A stretch of DNA of 64,000 nt from LMUY01 sp965199555. Its GTDB lineage: Bacteria > Pseudomonadota > Alphaproteobacteria > Acetobacterales > Acetobacteraceae. Positions 36,929-46,114 of the stretch are shown in pieces. The translations under genes and the position numbers were made by a program. Below the pieces are notes generated by a model. The model ran no database searches, was not told the DNA's origin, and saw only the letters and a list, made by a program, of their open reading frames with translations. The DNA is taken from contig CBDASJ010000006.1 of assembly GCA_965199555.1 (NCBI GenBank), positions 558,001-622,000 on the forward strand, read 5' to 3'. Position 1 is the stretch's first letter. Each line of letters starts with the position of its first letter.

Positions 36929-38923
36929 GCCTGCACGCCCTGGCCGAGGCCGCCGGGCTGGCGCTGCGGTGGAAGGACGTGCATGGCCAGTGGCATGACG
37001 TGGGTGATGACACCTTGCGCCTCGTACTGGCGTCGTTGGGTTTGCCCGCGGATGGCGAGGCTGCCGCCGCCGACAGCCTGCAATCCTTGCGCAGCCCCGG
37101 CCACCTGCCCCCGTTGGTGACGGGGGAGGCAGGTGGCACGGTCACGCTGCCCGTAGCAGCAGGCCCGTACGAGTTCCGTTTGGAACACGGCGGCATGTCT
37201 ACCGGCGTGGCTCAGGCTCGTGATGGGGCTGCGGCAATCACCCTGCCGGCGGAACCGGGCTACCATCACCTGCAGATTGGCCAAACGGAAACGGTGGTGG
37301 CAGTTGCCCCGGCGCGATGCTGGTCCGTGGCGGATGCCGTGCCCGGCGGGGCCTGGGGGATCGCGGCGCAACTCTACTCGCTGCGGCGGCCGGGCGATGG
37401 CGGGCTCGGCGATTTCGGCAGCCTGGCGGACTTCGTGCGCAACGCGGCCGGGCATGGTGCGGCCGCGGTGGCGATCAGCCCGGTCCACGCGCAATTCTCC
37501 GCCACGCCGGGCCGGTTCAGCCCCTATTCGCCGTCCAGCCGCACGTTGCTGAACGTCCTGCATGCCACGCTCGATCTGGACAACGCCGACGCCGCCCACC
37601 TGGAGGCGTTGGATTTGGTGGACTGGCCGGAGGCAGCGGCGTTGCGGCTGCGCCATCTGGACCGTCATTATACGGCGGCGGCGCAGGGTGGAGAGACGTG
37701 GGACGCGTTCCAGCGCTTCCGCAGCGCGGAAGGCGACGCGCTGGAGGGTCATGCACGGTTCGAAGCCCTGCACGCTTCGGTCACCGGCAATGGCGGCCCA
37801 TGGCACTGGCGCGAGTGGCCCGGCGGCTTTGCGGACGCCGGCAGCGACGCCGTTGCCGCCTTTGCGAAGGAGCACGCGGCGGAGGTGACACGCCACGCCT
37901 TCTACCAGTTCCTCGCCGACCGAAGCCTCGCCGGTGCGCAGGCGGCGGCCAAGCAGGCGGGCATGCCGATCGGGCTGGTGTCCGACCTGGCGGTGGGCGT
38001 GGATTCCGGCGGCAGCCAGTGCTGGGCACGACCGGACCAGACGCTGCTCGGCCTGTCCATTGGCGCGCCGCCCGACCTGCTGAATACCCAGGGACAAAGC
38101 TGGGGCCTGGCCGCGTTCTCCCCTCGGGGGCTGCAACTGCACGGCTTCGGCGTGTTCATCGACATGCTGCGCGCCGCCATGCGCCATGCCGGCGGCGTGC
38201 GCATCGACCACGCGATGGGTCTGGCACGGCTGTGGGTGGTGCCGGACGGCGCCAGTGCGGCGGATGGCGTCTACCTCCATTTCCCCGTGGACGACATGCT
38301 GCGGCTGGTGCGGCTGGAATCCCACCGGCACCGGGCGATCGTACTCGGCGAAGATCTCGGCACGCTGCCGGAAGGCTTCCAGGAGCGCATCAGCAGCGCC
38401 GGCATGCTCGGCATGCGGGTGCTGTGGTTCGAGCGTGCGGAGGACGAGGGCTTCACCGCACCGTCCGGCTGGGATCGCGGCGCTGCCTCCATGACCAGCA
38501 CGCATGACCTGGCAACCGTGGCGGGCTGGTGGTCGGGCCGGGACACCGGGTGGCGCCAACGCCTCGGCAAGCTGGACCAGACCGGCGTGGAGCGCGAACA
38601 GGCGGAACGGGCGCTTGACCGGGACAGGCTGTGGTCGGCGATGCGCGCCAGCGGCGCCGCCCGCGGGGAGCCGCCGCCGCCCGACCGGCCCGGCGGCGCG
38701 GTGGACGCGGCGATCCGCCATGTCGGCACGGCCGGGTGTGATCTGGCCATCATCCCCATCGAGGACGTGTTAGGTTTGCCAGAGCAACCAAACCTGCCCG
38801 GCACGCTTGATGAGCATCCGAATTGGCGTCGCCGCACGCCCGGGCCTGCCGCCACGCTTACTGGACGACCCGGCTGCCAGCGCCCGCCTCCGAGACCTCG
38901 ACGCCATCAGGAAACGAAGATGA
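36925..38923 (+). CDS. malQ: 4-alpha-glucanotransferase MalQ, with apparent one-base insertion near the 3' end
   Basis: A GH77 disproportionating enzyme that reshuffles malto-oligosaccharides. It carries AAQLYSLRRPGDGGLGDFGS, SPYSPSSRTLLN, nucleophile region GGVRIDHAMGLARLW (about 425), VLGEDLGTLPEG and terminal PGTLDEHPNWRRR. After that point the frame as written runs through 22 unrelated residues straight into treY without a stop. The genuine MalQ tail (PPRLLDDPAASARLRDLDAI, then a stop overlapping the treY ATG as ATGA) is in another frame, and removing one C from the GGGCC at 38842-38846 restores it. Corrected length is 665 residues. GTG 36925 overlaps the treZ stop. Confidence 0.9.
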
Positions 38924-41700
38924 AGCCATTCACCGCCACCGCCCGCCTCCAGTTCCACAAGGACTTCACCCTGGATGCGGCGGCGGCGCTGGTTCCGTAT
39001 TTTGCCAGCCTGGGCATCTCCCACCTTTACGCATCGCCGTTATTGAAGTCGCGCCCCGGCTCCACCCACGGCTACGACATCGTCGACCACAACCAGATCG
39101 ACCCAGAACTCGGCAGCGAGGAAGCGCTGCACCGCTTGATCGCGGAGTTGCGCCGGCACGACATGGGCTTGGTGCTGGATATCGTTCCCAACCACATGGG
39201 CGTCGGCGGTGCCGACAACGAATGGTGGCTGGATGTGCTGGAATGGGGCCGCGCCAGCGCCTATGCCGAGTATTTCGACATCGACTGGGATCCGCCGAAC
39301 GCCTCGCTCCGCGGTCGCATGCTGGCGCCATTCTTAGGCTCGCCCTACGGCGACTGCCTCCGCAACAAGGAGCTGACGCTGCAGTTCGACGCAGCGGATG
39401 GCCGGTTCTTCGTCGGCTACTACACGCACCGCTTCCCGATCAACCCGCGGGACTACCCGTCCATCCTGCTGACCGGCGGCGGCCCGCTGGAGGAGACCGC
39501 ACGCAAGTTCGGCGAGCTGTCCACCAGCAACCGCGACGCCACCCGCAACGAAGCGGCGGCGGCCCGTGCGGCCCTGCGCTCCCCGGATTTGGCGCAGCCG
39601 ATCGCCGAATGCCTGCGCGACTACGACCCGGCGAGCGAGGCCGGGCGCGACCGCCTGCACCGCCTGCTGGAACGGCAGAACTACCGCTTGTCCTGGTGGC
39701 GGGCCGCGACCGACGAGATCAACTGGCGGCGCTTCTTCGACGTGAACGGCTTGGCCGGCGTGCGCGCCGAGGTGCCGGCCGTGTTCGACGACACGCATCG
39801 CACGATCCTGCGGCTCTACACCGAAGGCCTGATCGACGCCGTGCGCATCGACCACGTGGACGGGCTGGCCGACCCGCGCGGCTATTGCCGCAAGCTGCGA
39901 CGGCAGTTGGACGCGGCGCAGGAGCACCGCCCGGCGGAGCTGCGGCAGTGTCGCGCCGGGCTGTGGATCGAGAAGATCCTGGCGCCGCAGGAATCCCTGG
40001 CCACTGAGTGGCTGACCGACGGCACCACCGGCTACGACTACATGAACGACGTGTCCGCCGTGCTGCACGACCCAGCGGGCGAGGCCCCGCTGACCGCATT
40101 GTGGACCGGCCTCACCGGCCGCCCGGCCTCGTTCGAGACCGAGGCGATGGCGGCGCGCCGGCAAATCCTGCGGGAAAGCCTGTCCAGCGAGTTGTTCGCC
40201 ACCGCGGCTGCCATCCACCGCATCGCCCGGCGCGACCTGTCCACGCGCGACTACACGCTGACGGCGATCCGCCGCACGCTGGTGGAAATCCTGGTGCATT
40301 TCCACGTCTACCGCATCTATGCCGGGCTAGGCGGCATGTCGGAGCCGGACAAGCGGGAGATGGATTGGGCGATGGCCGGCGCGCGCCGCACCATCCGGCC
40401 CACCGACCGCGAGTTGCTGGAGCTGCTGGGCGGTTGGCTGGCCGGTGACGGCATTCGCCAGGTGCCCGCCGGCAGCCGGCGGCAGGAGCGGCTGCGTGCC
40501 ATGGTGAAGTTCCAGCAGCTTTCCGCTCCGACGGCGGCGAAGTCCGTGGAGGACACCACCTTCTACCGCTATGGCCGCCTGATCTCCCGCAACGAAGTCG
40601 GCACGGAACCGTCGCAGTTCGCCATCTCCCCCGCCGCTTACCATGCGGCCATGCGGAACCGGCGCAAATCCTTCCCGATCGCACTGCTGGCCACCGCGAC
40701 GCATGACCACAAGCGAGGCGAGGACACCCGTGCCCGCCTGGCCGTGGTCAGCGAGGTGCCGGCAGAGTGGGAAGCGGCACTGGGCCGCTGGACGCGGCTG
40801 AACGCGCCCTTGAAGAAGGACCTCGGCGGCCCGGCCCCGGATGCCTGCGACGAGATCATGCTGTACGAGAGCATGGTCGGCGCATGGCCGCTCGGCTTGT
40901 CGGCGGATGACCGCGACGGCGTGGCGGCGTTGGAGGAGCGGCTGGCCGCCTGGCAGGAAAAGGCCTTGCGGGAAGGCAAGCGCCACACCGGCTGGGCCGT
41001 GCCCAACGAGGAATACGAGGCCGCCTGCCGAGACTTCCTGCACCAGGTGATGGACCCGGGCCGGGCATCCCACGTCCTCCACGAAGTGGCGGAGTTCGTC
41101 GAGCGCATTGCCGCGGCAGGCGCGATCAACGGGCTGTCGCAGACGCTACTGCGCATCACCTCCCCCGGCGTGCCCGATCTCTACCAGGGCACGGAGTTCT
41201 GGGATTTCAGCCTGGTCGATCCGGACAACCGGCGCCCGGTCGATTTCGCGGCGCGACAGGAAGCGCTGCGGGCCGACGAAAACCCAGCCTCACTGCTGGC
41301 GCATTGGCGGGACGGGCGGGTGAAGCAGGCCGTGCTTGCCCGGGCGCTGCGGCTGCGGGCGGGGTCGGGCGGGCTGTTCACCGAAGGCAGCTACGTGCCG
41401 TTGCGGGTGGAAGGTCCGCGCGCCGACAACGTTGTTGCGTTTGCCCGCGTGTTCGAAGGCCGGGCTGCCATCACCGTTGTTACGCGGCTGCCGGCGCAAC
41501 TTTCCGGGATCGGGGCTCAGCCCCTGCCCGACCCGGCGGTTTGGAACGGAACCTCCCTTGTGGCGCCACGTAACTTTATCGGGCGCCGCACTGTTGACGT
41601 ATTGGCGGCGGATAGCACGCCTGGCAGGGAGATTACGGGACGCTTGCCGCTGTCTGACATCTTGGCCACCTTCCCAGTGGCGTTGCTGGAGGTACGATGA
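38920..41700 (+). CDS. treY: Malto-oligosyltrehalose synthase TreY
   Basis: A 926-residue GH13_26 transglucosylase that turns the reducing end of a maltodextrin into a trehalosyl unit. The N-terminus (TATARLQFHKDFTLDAAAAL, GISHLYASPLLKSRPGSTHG) is the canonical TreY opening, which supports ATG 38920. Further motifs are LVLDIVPNHMGVGGADNEWW, nucleophile in DAVRIDHVDGLADPRGYC (about 309), the long TreY-specific helical insert, LLATATHDHKRGEDTRARLA, and SPGVPDLYQGTEFWDFSLVD. In the sequence as given, this frame is open back into malQ; I attribute that to the malQ indel and not to a natural fusion. It overlaps otsA by 4 bp. Confidence 0.95.
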   Translation: MKPFTATARLQFHKDFTLDAAAALVPYFASLGISHLYASPLLKSRPGSTHGYDIVDHNQIDPELGSEEALHRLIAELRRHDMGLVLDIVPNHMGVGGADNEWWLDVLEWGRASAYAEYFDIDWDPPNASLRGRMLAPFLGSPYGDCLRNKELTLQFDAADGRFFVGYYTHRFPINPRDYPSILLTGGGPLEETARKFGELSTSNRDATRNEAAAARAALRSPDLAQPIAECLRDYDPASEAGRDRLHRLLERQNYRLSWWRAATDEINWRRFFDVNGLAGVRAEVPAVFDDTHRTILRLYTEGLIDAVRIDHVDGLADPRGYCRKLRRQLDAAQEHRPAELRQCRAGLWIEKILAPQESLATEWLTDGTTGYDYMNDVSAVLHDPAGEAPLTALWTGLTGRPASFETEAMAARRQILRESLSSELFATAAAIHRIARRDLSTRDYTLTAIRRTLVEILVHFHVYRIYAGLGGMSEPDKREMDWAMAGARRTIRPTDRELLELLGGWLAGDGIRQVPAGSRRQERLRAMVKFQQLSAPTAAKSVEDTTFYRYGRLISRNEVGTEPSQFAISPAAYHAAMRNRRKSFPIALLATATHDHKRGEDTRARLAVVSEVPAEWEAALGRWTRLNAPLKKDLGGPAPDACDEIMLYESMVGAWPLGLSADDRDGVAALEERLAAWQEKALREGKRHTGWAVPNEEYEAACRDFLHQVMDPGRASHVLHEVAEFVERIAAAGAINGLSQTLLRITSPGVPDLYQGTEFWDFSLVDPDNRRPVDFAARQEALRADENPASLLAHWRDGRVKQAVLARALRLRAGSGGLFTEGSYVPLRVEGPRADNVVAFARVFEGRAAITVVTRLPAQLSGIGAQPLPDPAVWNGTSLVAPRNFIGRRTVDVLAADSTPGREITGRLPLSDILATFPVALLEVR

Positions 41701-43133
41701 ACCGACTCGTCGTCGTCTCAAACCGGGTTCCGACACCGGGCGCCGGGGCGCAGGCGGGAGGCTTGGCAGTCGCCCTTGCCGGGCTGATGGAGCAGCGTGG
41801 CGGGGTTTGGTTCGGATGGAGCGGCAAGGTCTCCAACGACCACAAGCTGAATGCCTATAAGGAAGGCGCCGTCCAATACGCGACTATCGATCTGTCGAAG
41901 GACGAGCACGACCGCTACTACAACGAGTTTTCCAACAGCACCCTGTGGCCCCTGCTCCACTCCATGCCGGAGTTGATGAGCTTCGACCGGCGCAACGCCC
42001 AGGTGTATCGCGCCGTCAACGAGCGAATGGCGACCAGCCTGGCGCCGCTGCTGCGGCCGAATGACATCCTGTGGATCCACGACTACCATCTGATGGCCAT
42101 GCCGGCGATGCTCCGCGCCCGGGGCGTTACGGCGCCGATCGGGTTCTTCCTGCACATTCCGTTCCCGTCCGCGGACATGCTGGCCAGCGTGCCGGAAGCA
42201 GGCGCGTTGATCCGCGACCTAATATCGGCCGACTTGATCGGCTTCCAAACGCAGAACGATGTTGAGAATTTCGCCGAAGCGGCGCACCGCTTGGCGGGTG
42301 CCACCCGGCTGACTGGCGGGTGGTTGCACGTCGCGGGCCGCCGGGTCCGGCTGGGCGCCTTTCCGGTGGAGATCGAGGCGCGGGAGTTCGCCACCATCTC
42401 CGAACACGCATGGCGCGCGCAACCGACCGACCGGCTGCGCCGCAGCTTGCAGGGGCAGAAGCTGGTGCTGGGCGTCGACCGCCTGGACCCGACCAAGGGG
42501 CTGATCCAGCGCCTCATGGGTTACCGTCGCCTGCTGGAAACCCGGCCGGATTGGCGCCGGCGCGTGACCATGCTGCAAATCGCGGCGGAAAGCCGCAAGG
42601 ACGTGCAGGCCTATCGCAGTTTGCGGGAAGAGGTCGATCGCGAGGCGGGCGCCATCAACAGCGAGTGGAGCGACGCGGACTGGACGCCGCTCCGCATCGT
42701 GGCGCGCGCCGGCGCCCGCGCAACGATGGGCGGCTACATGCGGGAAGCCCGGGTCGGCCTGGTCACGCCATTGCGAGACGGCATGAACCTGGTGGCGAAA
42801 GAATACGTCGCCGCGCAGGACCCGCAGGATCCTGGTGTGCTGATCCTGTCCCGCTTTGCCGGGGCGGCGCGCCAGCTTGGAGCGGCATTGATCGTCAACC
42901 CGCACGATGCGGACGAGTTGGCCGACGCCTTGGACACCGCCCTGCGCATGGGGCTGGCGGAGCGGCAGGAGCGTTGGCAGACCTGCTGGCGCGCCATCGA
43001 TGGGGCCACGCCAGCCATCTGGGGCCGGACGTTCCTTGCGACCCTGCTGCGCGTCGGCAGCGGCGCCCCAGCCAACTCGGCCTCCAGTGGGACGGCCGAA
43101 TTGGAGTTGGTGCGGAACGCCGAAGCCGGATAG
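41697..43133 (+). CDS. otsA: Trehalose-6-phosphate synthase OtsA
   Basis: A 478-residue GT20 enzyme that condenses NDP-glucose with glucose-6-phosphate. Visible are RLVVVSNRVPTPG, AGGLAVALAGLM (nucleotide-sugar loop), LWIHDYHLMAMPAMLRARG, FFLHIPFPSADML, VLGVDRLDPTKGLIQRLMGY and TPLRDGMNLVAKEYVAAQ (donor-binding Asp-Gly-Met-Asn-Leu). It is the last gene of the operon and overlaps treY by 4 bp. No otsB phosphatase gene is in the window, so dephosphorylation must be encoded elsewhere. Confidence 0.96.
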   Translation: MNRLVVVSNRVPTPGAGAQAGGLAVALAGLMEQRGGVWFGWSGKVSNDHKLNAYKEGAVQYATIDLSKDEHDRYYNEFSNSTLWPLLHSMPELMSFDRRNAQVYRAVNERMATSLAPLLRPNDILWIHDYHLMAMPAMLRARGVTAPIGFFLHIPFPSADMLASVPEAGALIRDLISADLIGFQTQNDVENFAEAAHRLAGATRLTGGWLHVAGRRVRLGAFPVEIEAREFATISEHAWRAQPTDRLRRSLQGQKLVLGVDRLDPTKGLIQRLMGYRRLLETRPDWRRRVTMLQIAAESRKDVQAYRSLREEVDREAGAINSEWSDADWTPLRIVARAGARATMGGYMREARVGLVTPLRDGMNLVAKEYVAAQDPQDPGVLILSRFAGAARQLGAALIVNPHDADELADALDTALRMGLAERQERWQTCWRAIDGATPAIWGRTFLATLLRVGSGAPANSASSGTAELELVRNAEAG

Positions 43134-43136
43134 CGC

Positions 43137-44192
43137 TCAGGCGGCTTGCAGGACGACCCGGCCGGTGACCTTTCCCGCCCGTAGCCGCATCAGGGCGTCG
43201 TTCGCCTCAGGCATCGGCACCGTGCTATAGGGCAGCGGCTGCAACGCACCGGTTTGCGCCAAGGCAACCAGCTCCCGCAGTTCTTTCGGGTTGCCGACGT
43301 AGCTCCCCCCGATGGTCAGCTCCCGCATTGCCATGATGGGCAGCGCCACTGTCATGTCGCCGCCGAACAGACCGACCTGAACCAGTCGGCCGCCTTTGGT
43401 CAGTGCACCGAAGGCAAAGCGGGCGGTGGCGGTGCCGTTCACCAGGTCGATCACCGCGCGAACCGGGCCGCCGGCCGCGGCCATGATGCGGTCCGCCACG
43501 CCTTCGCCGCTCCCGTCCACGACGGCGGTGGCCCCCGCTGCGGCGGCGGCCGCCCGCTTCTCCTCGTTGACGTCGACCGAAATGATGGCGCGGTGCCCCA
43601 TCGCCTTCAGCACCGCAATGGCGTTCAGCCCAAGCCCGCCTGCGCCGACCAGCACGACGGGCGTGTCGGGCGGCAAGGGCATGATCTTCTTGATGGCGGA
43701 ATACACCGTGATCCCGCTGCACGCGTAGGTCGCGGCGAGCGCCGGGTCCAGCGTGCCGGGATCGACCAAGTGGCGTGGCTCCATCGCCAGCACGTGGGTG
43801 GCGTAGCCGCCGTTCTGGAAGATGCCCAAGGCTCGGCCTTCGAGGCACATGTTGTCCTCTTCCGCCCGGCAGCGCTCACAATGGCCGCAGCCGACCCAGG
43901 GATACACGATGCGCACGTCGCCCAGCGCCACCCCGGTCGCGTCCGGGCCGAGCTTGGCGACCCGGCCGACGATCTCGTGCCCCATGGCCAGCGGCAGGAT
44001 GACGCCGCGGTCCTTCAGCGACATGCGCTTGCCGCTGCCGATGTCGTAATAGCCTTCCCAGATATGCAGGTCGGAATGGCACACGCCGCAATGCGTCACC
44101 TCCAGCAAAACCTGCTTGCCGGTCGGCTCCGGCGTCGGGAAGTCGAGTTCCTTCAGGTCCGCCCCGTTCTCGACCACTGCCCAAGCGCGCAT
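43137..44192 (-). CDS. Zinc-dependent alcohol dehydrogenase (MDR family)
   Basis: A 351-residue NAD(P)-dependent medium-chain dehydrogenase. The catalytic zinc site has HCGVCHSDLHIWEGYY and AMGHEIVGRV. The structural zinc cysteines are in CGHCERCRAEEDNMC. The Rossmann fold has VVLVGAGGLGLNAIAVLKAMG and IISVDVNEEKR. Closest in style to AdhP/alcohol dehydrogenases oxidising primary alcohols, but substrate is uncertain. It is convergent with otsA (3 bp between stops) and about 75 bp downstream of the peptide permease genes, so it may lie at the end of that transcript. Confidence 0.9.
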   Translation of the reverse strand: MRAWAVVENGADLKELDFPTPEPTGKQVLLEVTHCGVCHSDLHIWEGYYDIGSGKRMSLKDRGVILPLAMGHEIVGRVAKLGPDATGVALGDVRIVYPWVGCGHCERCRAEEDNMCLEGRALGIFQNGGYATHVLAMEPRHLVDPGTLDPALAATYACSGITVYSAIKKIMPLPPDTPVVLVGAGGLGLNAIAVLKAMGHRAIISVDVNEEKRAAAAAAGATAVVDGSGEGVADRIMAAAGGPVRAVIDLVNGTATARFAFGALTKGGRLVQVGLFGGDMTVALPIMAMRELTIGGSYVGNPKELRELVALAQTGALQPLPYSTVPMPEANDALMRLRAGKVTGRVVLQAA

Positions 44193-44267
44193 CGCGTCCC
44201 TCCTCTCGCCTTCTTATGGCGGGATGACACACCCGCACGCGGGCCGGGTCAACGCGTGCCCGGCACG

Positions 44268-45173
44268 CTAGCGCCGCCGGGGATCCAATGCGTCGCGCAG
44301 GCCGTCGCCCACCAGGTTGAAGGCCAGCACGGTCAGGAAGATGGCGGCGCCCGGGAAGATGGCGAGCCAGGGCGCCTGTGTCAGGAAGCGCTGCGCCGCG
44401 TTCAGCATGGAGCCCCAAGATGGCTCTGGCGGCTGCTGCCCCAGGCCCAGGAAGGACAGGCTGGCTTCCGCGATGATGGCCATGGCGATGGCCAGCGTCG
44501 CCTGCACAAGCACCGGCGGCACGATGTTCGGCAGCACGTGGCGCACCGCGACCCGCCAGGACGGGTTGCCCAGCGCGCGTGCCGCTTCCACATAGTCGTT
44601 GGCCGCCGCGTCGATGGTGGCGGCCCGTGCCACGCGGACGAACACCGGCGTCGCCGTCACGCCGATGGCGATCATCGCGTTGGTCAGGGACGGCCCCAGG
44701 AAGGCGGCCAGCGCGATGGCCAGGATCAGGAACGGGCAGGCCAGCATCGCGTCCACCACCCGCCCGATCACCGCGTCCACCCAGCCGCCGGCGAACCCGG
44801 CCAGCAACCCCAGCGGCACGCCGACGCCGGAGGCGATGCCCACGGACACCAGCCCGGCCAACATCGTCGCCCGTGCACCCATCATCACGCGCGACAGCAC
44901 GTCGCGCCCGTTCTCGTCCGTGCCGAACCAGTGCAAGGCCGAGGGTGCCTTGCGGATGACGCTGTAGGATTGCCGCACCGGGTCATAGGGCGTGATCCAC
45001 GGTGCCGCGACCGCGACCAACACGAAGACGACGATGACGGCCAGCCCGGCCAACGCCGCTGGCCGCCCGGCAAACCGCCGAAGGCCCAGTTCCAACGGGC
45101 TGCGCGCACGCGACTGACGCCGATCTGGCGACGGCTGCGTTTCGGCGGTGGAAGCCGTGCTGGCGATGCTCAT
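44268..45173 (-). CDS. ABC transporter permease, DppC/OppC type
   Basis: A 301-residue inner-membrane permease of a dipeptide/oligopeptide/nickel-type importer. The N-terminal OppC signature TM1 (about 40-62, ALAGLAVIVVFVLVAVAAPW) is followed by HWFGTDENGRDVLSRVMMGA, and the EAA loop YVEAARALGNPSWRVAVRHV contacts the ATPase. Five to six TM helices. ATG 45173 overlaps the DppB-like stop (ATGA). It is the third gene of a binding protein-permease-permease operon that lacks ATPase genes in the window. Confidence 0.93.
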   Translation of the reverse strand: MSIASTASTAETQPSPDRRQSRARSPLELGLRRFAGRPAALAGLAVIVVFVLVAVAAPWITPYDPVRQSYSVIRKAPSALHWFGTDENGRDVLSRVMMGARATMLAGLVSVGIASGVGVPLGLLAGFAGGWVDAVIGRVVDAMLACPFLILAIALAAFLGPSLTNAMIAIGVTATPVFVRVARAATIDAAANDYVEAARALGNPSWRVAVRHVLPNIVPPVLVQATLAIAMAIIAEASLSFLGLGQQPPEPSWGSMLNAAQRFLTQAPWLAIFPGAAIFLTVLAFNLVGDGLRDALDPRRR

Positions 45174-46114
45174 GCGACGCGGAGGCGCGGGTTGACCAGC
45201 ACATACAACACGTCCGCCAGCAGGTTGAGCAGGATGTAGAGCGTGGCCGTCACCATCACCACGCCTTGCACCACCGGGTAATCGCGGTTGAACACGGCAT
45301 CCACCACCAGCTTGCCGAAGCCGGGGATGCTGAACACCTGCTCCGTCAGCACGGCACCGGAAAACAGCGTGCCGAGTTCCAAAGCCCCCAGCGTCACCAC
45401 GGGAACCAGGGCGTTGCGCAACGCGTGGCGTATCACCACCCGGTTTTCCCGTAATCCCTTGGCACGGGCGGTCCGCACGTAATCCTGGTCCAACGCCGTC
45501 AGCATGGCGCTGCGCACGTGGCGCATCAGCACCGCGGCGGTGGCGTTGCCCAGCACGAAGGCCGGCATGACCGTGGTGGCCAGCGACTGCCACACATTTT
45601 CGGTCAGCGGTACGTAGCCGGATGGCGGCAACCAGCCGAGGTCCACCGACACCACCAGGATCAGCATGATGCCGAGCCAGAAATTCGGCGTCGACAAGCC
45701 ACCCAGCCCGATCAGGTTGGCCGCATGGTCCCACCAGGTGCCGCGCTTCACGGCCGAAATCACGCCGGCCGGCACGCCGATCAGCAAGGCGAAGGCGAAC
45801 GCCATGACGCCGAGTTGCAGCGTCACCGGCAGCTTCTCGCGCACCAGGCTGGCGACCGGCTGGCGAATGCGCCAGGAATAGCCGAGGTCGCCGTGCAACA
45901 GCCCGCCGAGCCAATGGGCGTATTGCACCGGCAAGGGGCGATCCAGCCACAACTCGGCACGGATCTGCGCCAGCACCTGCGGGTTGGCGCCCTCCTCGCC
46001 GGCCAGCACCAGCGCCGGGTCGCCCGGCATCAACTGCTGCAACCCGAACACCAGCAGGCTGACCAGCAGCAGGGTGGGGATGAGTTGCAGCAGCCGCCCG
46101 CGCAACCGGCTCAT
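45170..46114 (-). CDS. ABC transporter permease, DppB/OppB type
   Basis: A 314-residue permease partner of the downstream DppC-like protein. TM1 is LIPTLLLVSLLVFGLQQLMP (about 11-30), followed by the OppB-type periplasmic segment and GLLHGDLGYSWRI. The EAA loop is YVRTARAKGLRENRVVIRHA. Six predicted TM helices. It overlaps both neighbours by 4 bp, indicating translational coupling with the binding protein and DppC-like genes. Confidence 0.93.
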   Translation of the reverse strand: MSRLRGRLLQLIPTLLLVSLLVFGLQQLMPGDPALVLAGEEGANPQVLAQIRAELWLDRPLPVQYAHWLGGLLHGDLGYSWRIRQPVASLVREKLPVTLQLGVMAFAFALLIGVPAGVISAVKRGTWWDHAANLIGLGGLSTPNFWLGIMLILVVSVDLGWLPPSGYVPLTENVWQSLATTVMPAFVLGNATAAVLMRHVRSAMLTALDQDYVRTARAKGLRENRVVIRHALRNALVPVVTLGALELGTLFSGAVLTEQVFSIPGFGKLVVDAVFNRDYPVVQGVVMVTATLYILLNLLADVLYVLVNPRLRVA

